The notes beneath the pieces are model-generated. The model was given only the letters and a program-made list of their open reading frames with translations. It was not told the DNA's origin and did not search any database. This document shows positions 1 to 6,361 of a DNA stretch of 12,175 nucleotides, piece after piece; positions within the stretch are counted from its first letter, which is position 1; every line of letters starts with the position of its first letter. This stretch comes from an uncultured Collinsella sp. Its GTDB lineage: Bacteria > Actinomycetota > Coriobacteriia > Coriobacteriales > Coriobacteriaceae. A program made the position numbers and the translations under genes. The stretch lies in contig URWZ01000027.1 in assembly GCA_900551625.1 (NCBI GenBank), positions 1 through 12,175 of the forward strand. The letters run 5' to 3'.

Positions 1-1
1 G

Positions 2-487
2 ATCCCGCATATGCTGGTAGCCGGTGTGGTCGAGGGCGTGGCGACCGCCGCTATCTACGGCTTTATCAAGAAGACGGCGCCGAGCTTTATCGTCGGCCCC
101 GAGGCTTCCGACGGCCTGCTGGAGTCCGAGGGCGCAACCGCCAAGAAGACCTCGCTGATCCCCACGCTCATCTTGGTTGCCGTGCTTGTCGTGGCTACGC
201 CGCTCGGCTTGCTTGCCACCGGTGACGCCTGGGGTGAGTGGGACGCCGAGGGCGCCGCGACTGCCGTTCAGGAGGCTGGCGACAACAGCCTGCAGGCTTC
301 GGTCGGCCTCGATGCTCCGACCTTTGCCGACGCGCTGCCCACGGGTGATTACCTGCAGGTCTATTCCGAGGAACAGGGCCTTGGCTTTGGCGGCCAGGCT
401 GCCATGTATATCCTTTCGGGCGTGATTGGCGTGGCGGTGCTCACCATCGTATTCCGCCTGATCTCGCTGACGGTTAAGGAAAACTGA
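2..487 (+). CDS. cbiM: CbiM, cobalt/nickel ECF transporter substrate-binding permease with fused PDGLE domain (5'-truncated)
   Basis: This is the C-terminal part (161 residues) of the membrane S-component of a CbiMQO-type importer that captures Co2+ (or Ni2+) and hands it to the energising module. The frame is open from position 2 (Ile-Pro-His-Met...), so the real start lies before the window and the ATG at 11 is internal. The visible start, with HMLVAGVVEGV followed by a helix, fits the last CbiM transmembrane segments. A linker follows, then a second membrane segment ending in TPLGLLATG and GEWDAEG, which resembles the PDGLE/CbiN-like domain. A last hydrophobic helix (AAMYILSGVIGVAVLTIVF) ends just before the stop. 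The fused PDGLE part probably replaces a separate cbiN, since none lies between this gene and cbiQ. cbiQ follows after 4 bases, which indicates one operon. Metal choice between Co and Ni cannot be read from this fragment, because the N-terminal metal-binding residues are missing. Confidence 0.9.
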   Translation: MPHMLVAGVVEGVATAAIYGFIKKTAPSFIVGPEASDGLLESEGATAKKTSLIPTLILVAVLVVATPLGLLATGDAWGEWDAEGAATAVQEAGDNSLQASVGLDAPTFADALPTGDYLQVYSEEQGLGFGGQAAMYILSGVIGVAVLTIVFRLISLTVKEN

Positions 488-491
488 GCGC

Positions 492-1328
492 ATGCAGATG
501 GTCGAGCTGCCTAGTTGGCTTGCGGCCGAGGAGCGATATGAGCCCGTGGGGGCTCGGCATCGCGTGATGCAAAAGAACGTCCTGCACCTGGCGAGCCTGC
601 TTGAGCGGGTTCGCCTAGGCGGCGGCGCACACGAGGGCGGGTCGATGATCGACCGCGCCCTTTCTTCCGTTTCGGCTCCGGTGCGCCTGGTGGGGATGTT
701 CGTTTGCGTCCTGTGCGTGTGTCTGACGCAGCGCCCGCTGTACCTGATGCTGATGGCGGCTATCGCGCTGGTGCTGGTCGCGGTGCGCCCGGTGCGCGGA
801 CTGCGGGCGACTTTTGTGCCGGCGTTGGCTGCCGCGGGGCTTGCCGTGGTTCTGGCGCTGCCTGCCCTGCTGCTGGGCGCTTCTGCCGCGGGCGTCATGC
901 TCAAGATCGCGCTCAAGACGTTTATTAATGTGTCGCTGGTACTGGGCGTTTCGTGGACGCTCACCTGGAGCCGCATGTCGGCGGCGCTTAAGATGCTGCA
1001 CCTGCCCGACGAGGTTATCTTTACCTTTGATATGGCACTCAAGCATATCGAGGTGCTGGGACGCACGGCGCACGATCTGTGCGAATCGGTCATGCTGCGC
1101 AGCGTCGGTTCCGCGCCTGCGGGTTTTTCGCGCACCGACTCGCTGGCGGGTATCATGGGCATGACGTTTATCAAGGCGATGGAATGCAGCCGCGCGATGG
1201 ACGAGGCCATGCTCTGCCGCGGCTTTGCCGGCGTGTATCCGGCGCCTGCACGGAGCGGCTTTGGCTGGCGCGATGCGGCTTACGCGGCCGTTGTGACGTT
1301 GCTCGCCGTGTTGTGCGCGATGTTGTAG
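492..1328 (+). CDS. cbiQ: CbiQ, transmembrane T-component of the cobalt ECF transporter
   Basis: The 278-residue integral membrane protein couples ATP hydrolysis by CbiO to substrate movement through CbiM. Hydrophobic segments lie at about residues 62-80, 84-98, 106-130, 137-157 and 262-278. Between them are the cytoplasmic coupling regions. The C-terminal one contains the family's Ala-Met-x-x-Arg-Gly signature (EAMLCRGFAG, residues 238-247), which contacts the ATPase. An earlier helix with LHLPDEVIF (169-177) also matches the family. The ATG at 492 is chosen because an AAGGA sits at 476-480, while the ATG at 498 would be 17 bases away from it. The gene begins 4 bases after the cbiM stop. Length is in the usual range for CbiQ. 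The N-terminal stretch of about 50 residues is hydrophilic and would be cytoplasmic. Confidence is high for the family; the cobalt assignment follows from the CbiM neighbour. Confidence 0.92.
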   Translation: MQMVELPSWLAAEERYEPVGARHRVMQKNVLHLASLLERVRLGGGAHEGGSMIDRALSSVSAPVRLVGMFVCVLCVCLTQRPLYLMLMAAIALVLVAVRPVRGLRATFVPALAAAGLAVVLALPALLLGASAAGVMLKIALKTFINVSLVLGVSWTLTWSRMSAALKMLHLPDEVIFTFDMALKHIEVLGRTAHDLCESVMLRSVGSAPAGFSRTDSLAGIMGMTFIKAMECSRAMDEAMLCRGFAGVYPAPARSGFGWRDAAYAAVVTLLAVLCAML

Positions 1329-1332
1329 CGCG

Positions 1333-1347
1333 GACGGTCGAACCGTC
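1333..1347. repeat. Small perfect hairpin between cbiQ and cbiO
   Basis: GACGGT at 1333-1338 and ACCGTC at 1342-1347 are exact complements around a CGA triloop, 4 bases after the cbiQ stop. No T-run follows, so it is not an intrinsic terminator. It could stabilise the upstream message end or tune the cbiQ:cbiO ratio, but this is inference from position only. Confidence 0.35.
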
Positions 1348-1372
1348 GATGTGAGTAGGGAAGGGCGACGTT

Positions 1373-2143
1373 TTGGCAAACGATACGAATAACGCGATGG
1401 GTGTGAGCGGTGTTGCCGGCGCCGAGGTCACGCCGCTCATCGAGTTTCGCGACGTGGTGTTTTCCTATGCGGGTCATACGGTGGTCGACGGCGTTTCATT
1501 GCAGGTGAACCGTGGGGAGCTCGTTGCTCTGCTTGGTCCTAACGGCTGCGGCAAGACGACGATCATGCGTCTTATCAACGGCCTTGAGCTTGCGGACGCG
1601 GGTGCGTACCTGTTCGACGGGTATGCGGTCGATGCCGCATATCTCAAGGATTCCGCGACGGCCCAGCGGTTCCATCAGCGCGTGGGCTTTGTGTTCCAGA
1701 ATGCCGACGCCCAGCTGTTCTGCGCTACGGTGGGCGAGGAAGTTGCCTTTGGTCCCGCGCAGATGGGGCTGCCGACAGACGAGCTCGAGCGCCGCGTCCG
1801 CGATGCCATGGAGCTGTTCCAGGTTACCGACCTTGCCGACGCCTCTCCCTATCAGCTCTCGGGAGGGCAAAAGAAGCGTGTGGCACTGGCTGCCGTCGTG
1901 TCGATGAACCCCGATATCCTGGTGCTCGACGAGCCCACCAACGGACTTGACGAGGACTCTTGCGACATCGTGGTCAACTTCCTACTAGCCTATGTTGCTG
2001 CCGGTAAGACGGTCTTGATGAGCACACATCACCAGGATTTGGTGCGACGCCTGGGTGCCCGTGCAATCTATATCGATCGATATCACCATGTGGTTGAGGC
2101 GCCGGTGTCGTCGTATGGAACCGAGAGCGGCGCTGCGGAATAG
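1373..2143 (+). CDS. cbiO: CbiO, ATPase subunit of the cobalt ECF transporter
   Basis: This 256-residue ABC ATPase powers the CbiMQ importer from the cytoplasmic face. All nucleotide-binding elements are visible: Walker A GPNGCGKT (55-62), Q-loop glutamine in FVFQNAD (Q109), the signature LSGGQKKR (162-169), Walker B ILVLDE (182-187) and the switch histidine in STHH (219-220). QNADAQLF after the Q-loop is typical of ECF A-components and not of exporters. The start is TTG at 1373, supported by an AGGGAAGGG purine run at 1357-1365, about 7 bases upstream. The ATG at 1397 is in frame but has no good ribosome binding site, and using it would trim only eight variable residues. With a single ATPase gene present, the module is probably a CbiO homodimer. 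It is the last gene of the operon: a gap with its own promoter follows. Confidence 0.93.
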   Translation: MANDTNNAMGVSGVAGAEVTPLIEFRDVVFSYAGHTVVDGVSLQVNRGELVALLGPNGCGKTTIMRLINGLELADAGAYLFDGYAVDAAYLKDSATAQRFHQRVGFVFQNADAQLFCATVGEEVAFGPAQMGLPTDELERRVRDAMELFQVTDLADASPYQLSGGQKKRVALAAVVSMNPDILVLDEPTNGLDEDSCDIVVNFLLAYVAAGKTVLMSTHHQDLVRRLGARAIYIDRYHHVVEAPVSSYGTESGAAE

Positions 2144-2163
2144 TTGCTGCGTAGAGCGTGCGT

Positions 2164-2181
2164 AGCCGCCCGCGCGGCTTT
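2164..2181 (+). terminator. Possible weak terminator hairpin after cbiO
   Basis: AGCCGC (2164-2169) and GCGGCT (2174-2179) form a 6-bp stem with a CCGC loop, 20 bases after the cbiO stop. Only three T residues follow, so termination would be inefficient or Rho-assisted. It is the only candidate for the end of the cbiMQO transcript in this gap. Confidence 0.3.
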
Positions 2182-2188
2182 GCCGTGA

Positions 2189-2197
2189 TGGTATAGT
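2189..2197 (+). promoter_or_regulatory. Extended -10 promoter for the phospholipase-like gene
   Basis: TGGTATAGT at 2189-2197 matches the extended -10 pattern TGnTATAAT with one mismatch. No good -35 is seen at the proper distance, as often for extended -10 promoters. Transcription would begin near 2204. That makes an ATG at 2211 almost leaderless, and leaves the G-rich Shine-Dalgarno-like run at 2213-2220 in front of the ATG at 2223. Confidence 0.5.
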
Positions 2198-2222
2198 TAT
2201 CCAGGTTTTTATGGGGGTGGCT

Positions 2223-3071
2223 ATGCCAAGCTGGAACATTCATATCGCTCAGACGGAGCGTTTGCTGGAGCGCACCGGTGCGCTTGCCAATAGCGTGCGC
2301 GACCGCAATGCCTTTTTGTTTGGCTGCGTGGTTCCGGATATCTTCGTGGGCTATATGGTCCCTGGCATCGCCGATCCCATCCCGTACCGCATTACGCACT
2401 TTGCAAAGCCCGAGCCTATCCCCAAGCCTCGTGAGCATGAGTTCTGGGATACCTATGTGGCACCGTTGCTCAAAGGGGCGCCTGTTGGTACGCCGGCTGC
2501 CGCGACCTCGATTGTCGAGGAGCGTGAGCGACTCAATCGTGTACATTATCCCCAACGTTACAAGGACGCCGAGCCGGTTGCCGGTCCCGGTGCTAGTGAG
2601 CTTTCGCTCGCGCCCGATGACGTGGCGCAGTCGCTGCTCGATCTGACGCTGGGCGTTTGGTCTCACCTCGTGGCCGATACCGTGTGGAACACCCGCGTGA
2701 ACCAGTACCTGGAGGCGCACGGCGGCAAGCCGTGCGAGGAATTCCGCATTAAAAAGCAAGGCGACTTTGACTGGTTTGGCAAGACGCTCGGCATCGTTTC
2801 TATCCCGCGTGCGACCGATCGCCTCTATACCGCGGCGGCCCAGTTTGGTCAGTATTCGATTCCGCAAGAGTATGTGCTCAAGACCATTGGCGTCATGCAC
2901 GAGATTGTGCGCGAAAACCCTGGTGAGCCCGATCATCCGCCATACCGTCTGCTGACCGAGGAGTTCTTCGACGCAACGTTTACCGAGGTCGTCGAGCTAA
3001 CCGAGGCGGGATTTGCCGTCCGCGTCGAATCGTCTGATGTGCCTGCGCTGCCCCTGATTGCTAGCTGCTAG
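2223..3071 (+). CDS. Zinc-dependent phospholipase C-like family protein
   Basis: The 282-residue protein has the residue pattern of the zinc-dependent phospholipase C/S1-P1 nuclease-like fold. It begins PSWNIHIAQ (Trp4, His7). It then has FLFGCVVPDI (Asp39), ITHF (His59), and a helix GVWSHLVADTVWN with an His-x3-Asp pair (His148, Asp152). In the family such Trp/His/Asp residues bind a cluster of zinc ions. No signal peptide is visible, so a secreted phospholipase is unlikely; the bacterial homologues are mostly uncharacterised and may be intracellular hydrolases. The start at 2223 is preferred over the in-frame ATG at 2211. The sequence between them reads as a ribosome binding site (GGGGGTGG), and the predicted transcript begins only about 7 bases before 2211. 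The gene has its own promoter and converges on the next gene with overlapping stops. Family call moderately sure; substrate unknown. Confidence 0.6.
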   Translation: MPSWNIHIAQTERLLERTGALANSVRDRNAFLFGCVVPDIFVGYMVPGIADPIPYRITHFAKPEPIPKPREHEFWDTYVAPLLKGAPVGTPAAATSIVEERERLNRVHYPQRYKDAEPVAGPGASELSLAPDDVAQSLLDLTLGVWSHLVADTVWNTRVNQYLEAHGGKPCEEFRIKKQGDFDWFGKTLGIVSIPRATDRLYTAAAQFGQYSIPQEYVLKTIGVMHEIVRENPGEPDHPPYRLLTEEFFDATFTEVVELTEAGFAVRVESSDVPALPLIASC

Positions 3072-4141
3072 CTGGCCGGCGCGGCAGTGAATAGCTCAAC
3101 CCAATCGACCAACAGCTCCCGCCGAAGGGTATCTTCGGTGATGCGTTCTTGGTCGGTCTTTGGGATGTAGGGGAGCCCCGCCTTTTTATGGATGAGTTCG
3201 GCGATGTTGTTAAAGCTCTTCGTGTCTTTGATTTGCTCATAGGTTATCTGGATAACGTCATAGCCCATGCTGGTGAGGGCGGTGGTGCGCTCGGCATCGG
3301 AGAGACTTGCCGCTTCGCCATCGTGGGCGGAGCGGCCTTGGCATTCAAGGATGACGCCCATGCTGTCGGTGGCGCTTTCGATGAGGATATCGGCGTAGCA
3401 GCAGGTTTTGTCATACAGCGAACGCGCGGCTTCGCTGAGCGGGATGCGCGCGTTATTGGTGATGTCGATGCCCAGACCGCCCTCATCGCGGGGGAGCGAG
3501 ATGAGAATTGACGTCTGGACTTCAAAGGGCGAGGCGGTCTGTCCTGTCATGCGTTCGGCGGCCCAGCGGAGCTGCTTAACGCCGCGCAGGCCTGCGGCCT
3601 GCTTGGCGAACGCGGCGATATCCGCTGCGGTAAGAAGCGGCGTGCGCTTCCACAAGTTGGTGTCATTGCCCTTGGTGTCGTCAACTCGCTCCCAGCCGCA
3701 GCTGGGCGGAATGAGCTTAAGCGAAATAGCTTCATCGAGTTGTTGTTGCGTTCGCTCGCAGGGCTTAAACACTGCAAAGGAGCCGCACATCTCGTAGCAA
3801 GCCATGAGTAACTGGCTGCGTGAGACCTGCGTGGCAAGGCTGAGCAGCGTGAACTCCGGTGAAGTGACATCAAACCCATGCTCAGTCTGCCTAAACGACC
3901 CAGGAGGCGGCTCTTGGGTTAGCAGACGGCTATGAAATAGCTTTCCGTTCGCGCGCTGTTTTCTTTCGCCCACGAATCTCCAAACTGGTGTGCCGAGCAA
4001 GTCTTTAAATACTGGTTGTTTTGAGTAGTGTACCAAGCGATGGTCATGGTCGGGCGGCAGGATTGCCGGATAGAGTCCCAGTATCTGGGGCGGGATGCGA
4101 TAGTACTGAAAAGCCGTGGGTCCGCAGGCAAGAAATGACAT
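3068..4141 (-). CDS. DUF559/Vsr-like putative nuclease-fold protein, AbiEi-like context; function unknown
   Basis: This 357-residue protein has no confident named homologue. The C-terminal third resembles the DUF559/very-short-patch-repair endonuclease fold. It has GLRGVKQLRWA then SPFE (204-207), a YADILIE strand (Asp251), VILECQGR (Glu266, Gln268), and a DAERTTALTSMGYDVIQIT tail (282-300). That matches the usual order SPxE, then D, then ExDG, then D-x2-R-x3-L-x3-G-W/Y-x-V. Here the E-x-D/K position holds Gln268. The middle part (TSPEFTLLSLA, 93-103) recalls the SPE-x-LL motif of AbiEi-type antitoxins, in which a DUF559-like domain also occurs. It could therefore be a phage-defence nuclease, an orphan antitoxin-like regulator, or a degenerate paralogue of either. 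The start ATG at 4141 lacks a good ribosome binding site (only GGA about 8-10 bases upstream), but the domain-like N-terminus begins there. No toxin partner is adjacent. The upstream DNA is only about 43% GC and carries a large inverted repeat, suggesting acquired DNA. Confidence 0.6.
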   Translation of the reverse strand: MSFLACGPTAFQYYRIPPQILGLYPAILPPDHDHRLVHYSKQPVFKDLLGTPVWRFVGERKQRANGKLFHSRLLTQEPPPGSFRQTEHGFDVTSPEFTLLSLATQVSRSQLLMACYEMCGSFAVFKPCERTQQQLDEAISLKLIPPSCGWERVDDTKGNDTNLWKRTPLLTAADIAAFAKQAAGLRGVKQLRWAAERMTGQTASPFEVQTSILISLPRDEGGLGIDITNNARIPLSEAARSLYDKTCCYADILIESATDSMGVILECQGRSAHDGEAASLSDAERTTALTSMGYDVIQITYEQIKDTKSFNNIAELIHKKAGLPYIPKTDQERITEDTLRRELLVDWVELFTAAPAS

Positions 4142-4187
4142 AGCGATCCGATCGTTTGAGCGTAGTTTGGGCTAGAAAAGCTATCGG

Positions 4188-4317
4188 TTTCGGAAGTGCG
4201 GGGAAAAAGACAAACAGGCAAAGCACAAGCGGTATTTGAGCCAACTTTATCAGGGGTTTTGTTGAAATAAAAGGGCTTGTACTCGGAGGTAAGCAATTTT
4301 TCCCCGCACTTCCGAAA
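4188..4317. repeat. Exact 21-bp inverted repeat with 88-bp spacer upstream of the DUF559-like gene
   Basis: The 21 bases at 4188-4208 (core CGGAAGTGCGGGGAAAAA) are the exact reverse complement of 4297-4317. Allowing one extra T, complementarity reaches GG/CC at 4186-4187 and 4319-4320. The 88-bp spacer (4209-4296) is low in GC: the 60 bases at 4201-4260 are about 43% GC. The left arm ends 47 bases before the start of the minus-strand gene, so the element covers its likely promoter region. No T-run geometry fits a terminator. It may be paired operator sites, ends of a small non-autonomous mobile element, or a target site for the neighbouring nuclease-like protein; the sequence does not decide. 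In the stretch from 4321 to 4494 I see no gene, promoter or repeat. Confidence 0.75.
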
Positions 4318-4494
4318 ACCAGGTCGATCTGACTCTTGCTAAAACGATTTATCAGCGTCGGTTAAGGTGTGGGTTTGCCACCGGGCGAACACTTTTAGCG
4401 CTTGGGACTTTATTTTATGGGCCTCGAAGGGTGGATTTCGCACTTTTGGTAAAGAAATGAGTGCGTGTTTTGCTGTGCGCCGGCATTGGCACAG

Positions 4495-4531
4495 AAAAAG
4501 GGCCCGGAAGGCGAAGCCTTCCGGGCCCTTT
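4495..4531 (-). terminator. Intrinsic terminator of pyk
   Basis: The 16 bases at 4497-4512 pair perfectly with 4516-4531 around a 3-base loop (TTC on the transcribed minus strand). On the minus strand the GC-rich stem runs into TTTTTCT. It lies about 40 bases past the pyk stop. In the plus direction only TTT follows, so it acts mainly on the minus strand. Confidence 0.9.
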
Positions 4532-4536
4532 GCAAT

Positions 4537-4570
4537 GCAAGTGTGTTTGCAAGTGTGTTTGCAAGTGTGA
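4537..4570. repeat. 12-bp tandem repeat, 2.8 copies, between pyk stop and terminator
   Basis: GCAAGTGTGTTT occurs at 4537-4548 and 4549-4560, followed by a partial third copy GCAAGTGTGA at 4561-4570, directly before the TAA of pyk. It lies in the 3' untranslated part of the pyk message. A slippage-generated minisatellite is the simplest reading. Confidence 0.8.
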
Positions 4571-4571
4571 T

Positions 4572-6032
4572 TTAACGCACCTGAGCGACGTAAGCGACGT
4601 TGGTCGAGGAGACCTTGTCCTCGAGCTGGACGCTCATGCGGGGATCGCCAGCGGTGGCGACGGTCAGGTCGCCGGCCTCGACGTAGCCGAGCTCCTTAGC
4701 GGTCTCGATCGCCTTGACGATCGTGCCGTTGACGGTGCCCTGGGTAATCTCGGCCTGGTGCGGGATAACGCCCCAGTACATGATCATCTGCTGGACGGCC
4801 CACTCGTGGCGGGAGAACGCGCAGATCGGCATGTTGGGACGGAAGTGCGAGATCAGACGAGCGGTACGACCGGTGGTCGTCGGCACGGTGATGCACTTGG
4901 CGCCAACGGTGGTGGCCATGTTCACAGCGGACATACCCACAACGTTGTTGACGACGCGGGTGCCGTGAGCGTCAGCCGGAACCTCGAGCGGAGCGTGAGC
5001 CGGGAGGTACTTCTCGGTCTCGAGAGCAATGCTGGCCTGCATCTTGACGGCCTCGACCGGGTACTTACCGGCAGCGGACTCGCCAGAGAGCATAACGGCG
5101 TCGGTGCCGTCGTAGATGGCGTTAGCAACGTCGGCAACCTCGGCGCGCGTCGGGCGCGGGTTCTGCTGCATGGAGTCGAGCATCTGCGTAGCGGTGATAA
5201 CGGGCTTGTAGGCCGCGTTGCACTTGGCGATAATCTCCTTCTGGATGTGGGGAACGAGCTCGGGCTTGATCTCGATGCCCAGGTCGCCACGGGCGACCAT
5301 AATGCCGTCGGAAGCCTCGAGGATCTCGTCGAAGTTCTCGACGCCCAGGGCGCACTCGATCTTCGGGAAGATTGTCACGTGCTCGCCACCGTTCTCGCGG
5401 CAAAGCTTGCGAATGCCGCGGACGGACTCGCCGTCACGGATGAAGGAAGCGGCGATGTAGTCGATGTTCTCGGTCAGGCCAAAGAGGATGTCCTGACGAT
5501 CGCGCTCGGTGATAGCGGGCAGCGAGATGTTGACGTTGGGCATGTTGACGCCCTTGCGCTCGCCGATCAGGCCGTCGTTCTTGACGACGCAGGTCATGTC
5601 CTGGCCGTCGACGGACTCGACCTCGAGGGCAACCAGGCCGTCATCGATCAGGATGAGGGAGCCCTTCTCGACCTCGGAGGGCAGAGCCAGGTAGTCGAGG
5701 GAGATGTGCTCAGCGGTGCCGTGGAAATCCTCGGTCGTGGGCTGAGCGGTGACGACGATCTTGTCGCCGGTCTTGACGGCAACCTTCTTGCCATCGACCA
5801 GAAGGCCGGTGCGGACCTCGGGGCCCTTGGTGTCGAGCAGGATGCCGACGGGCATACCGAGCTCCTTGGAAATACGACGGACGCGCTCGATGCGACCGTG
5901 GTGCTCGTCGTAGGAGCCGTGCGAGAAGTTAAAACGGGCGACGTTCATGCCCGCCTTGATCATCTCGCGGATGGTCTCGTCGCTATCGCAGGCGGGACCC
6001 ATGGTGCATACAATCTTAGTGCGCTTGTACAT
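4572..6032 (-). CDS. pyk: Pyruvate kinase
   Basis: The 486-residue enzyme transfers phosphate from phosphoenolpyruvate to ADP, the last ATP-yielding step of glycolysis, in the cytoplasm as a tetramer. The N-terminal barrel begins TKIVCTMGPA and carries NVARFNFSHG (30-39, with Arg33, Asn35, Ser37). It continues with DTKGPEVRTG (67-76), the catalytic FPKIE (Lys224, Glu226), and ARGDLG (Asp250). The conserved stretch PTRAEVADVANAIYDGTDAV (294-313) follows, then MLSGE. The B domain spans about 72-170. Glu72 in GPEVR corresponds to the residue that marks K+-dependent pyruvate kinases, so potassium activation is expected. The C-terminal regulatory domain (about 350-486) is complete. The start is fixed by a GGAGGT at 6037-6042, four bases upstream. 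It is a single-gene transcript with its own promoter and terminator. All key residues are intact. Confidence 0.97.
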   Translation of the reverse strand: MYKRTKIVCTMGPACDSDETIREMIKAGMNVARFNFSHGSYDEHHGRIERVRRISKELGMPVGILLDTKGPEVRTGLLVDGKKVAVKTGDKIVVTAQPTTEDFHGTAEHISLDYLALPSEVEKGSLILIDDGLVALEVESVDGQDMTCVVKNDGLIGERKGVNMPNVNISLPAITERDRQDILFGLTENIDYIAASFIRDGESVRGIRKLCRENGGEHVTIFPKIECALGVENFDEILEASDGIMVARGDLGIEIKPELVPHIQKEIIAKCNAAYKPVITATQMLDSMQQNPRPTRAEVADVANAIYDGTDAVMLSGESAAGKYPVEAVKMQASIALETEKYLPAHAPLEVPADAHGTRVVNNVVGMSAVNMATTVGAKCITVPTTTGRTARLISHFRPNMPICAFSRHEWAVQQMIMYWGVIPHQAEITQGTVNGTIVKAIETAKELGYVEAGDLTVATAGDPRMSVQLEDKVSSTNVAYVAQVR

Positions 6033-6095
6033 TCAGACCTCCATCTGACATCGTCTTGCGCTGATAGATAAACCATAAGAAATAAAACTGAGTTG

Positions 6096-6124
6096 ATTAT
6101 AACGAAATGGCGACCGAATACCCC
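6096..6124 (-). promoter_or_regulatory. pyk promoter
   Basis: On the minus strand a perfect TATAAT lies at 6101-6096. The best -35-like hexamer is TTGGGG, 19 bases upstream, which is weak. Transcription would start near 6089, giving a leader of about 57 nt with GGAGGT before the ATG. The weak -35 suggests help from an activator or upstream DNA. Confidence 0.6.
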
Positions 6125-6143
6125 AAAAAATCGACCGTATGCC
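6111..6143. promoter_or_regulatory. Phased direct repeats upstream of the pyk -10
   Basis: CGACCGAATACC (6111-6122) and CGACCGTATGCC (6132-6143) agree at 10 of 12 positions. They begin exactly 21 bases apart, two helical turns, so a protein could bind both on one face. They cover about -22 to -54 relative to the predicted pyk start, overlapping the poor -35. A less similar ACCGTAT recurs at 6172-6178. Candidate regulator sites for glycolytic control. Confidence 0.4.
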
Positions 6144-6325
6144 GAATTAGAAGTTCATTTTTTGCGGAAAAACCGTATATGCAAAAACTTTACCAACCGT
6201 TCTAACCGCTGCTATCTGGGCGATATTTCAGTTTGATGATGCGCCGAAGAAAAAACGTTTTATCAATGTTGAGCATCACACGGCCTGCACCGTTGCTTAT
6301 GGACCATATTTCCAAATGGATTGTT
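6144..6325. other. AT-rich divergent intergenic region
   Basis: This stretch between pyk and the ATPase promoter is AT-rich (about 38% GC over 6121-6180). I see no coding potential. It holds a perfect 10-bp palindrome AAAACGTTTT (6252-6261) and an imperfect palindrome CCATATTTCCAAATGG (6304-6319). Both could be operators; neither matches a regulator consensus I can name. Confidence 0.4.
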
Positions 6326-6355
6326 TTGGCTAGACGCGTTGCTTTGGGGTACCAT
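6326..6355 (+). promoter_or_regulatory. Candidate promoter of the calcium ATPase gene
   Basis: TTGGCT (6326-6331), an 18-base spacer, and TACCAT (6350-6355) form a moderate sigma-A-type promoter. The predicted start near 6362 coincides with the 5' edge of the first leader hairpin (6364), which supports the assignment. Confidence 0.45.
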
Positions 6356-6361
6356 AGCTCC

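Noticed and set aside
615..1379. Open minus-strand frame of 254 codons opposite cbiQ
   Set aside because: Arg/His/Gln-rich shadow of a clear membrane protein gene, with no ribosome binding site or domain.
2211..2222. Start of the phospholipase-like gene at ATG 2211
   Set aside because: It would leave only about 7 bases of leader after the extended -10 promoter and no ribosome binding site. The family-like N-terminus begins at 2223.
4367..4570. Small plus-strand frame of 67 codons
   Set aside because: It crosses the pyk terminator stem and the tandem repeat and has no good ribosome binding site or recognisable product.
4537..4570. CRISPR-like array
   Set aside because: The units are directly adjacent, 12 bases long and without spacers; it is a simple tandem repeat.
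4840..4849. CGGAAGTGCG, a 10-base match to the inverted-repeat core
   Set aside because: It lies inside conserved pyk coding sequence and lacks the GGGGAAAAA part, so it is a chance match.
4461..6071. Long open plus-strand frame of 536 codons
   Set aside because: It is antisense to pyruvate kinase. The product is an Asp/Gly/Leu/Val-rich shadow without any domain, and it runs through the terminator and the tandem repeat.
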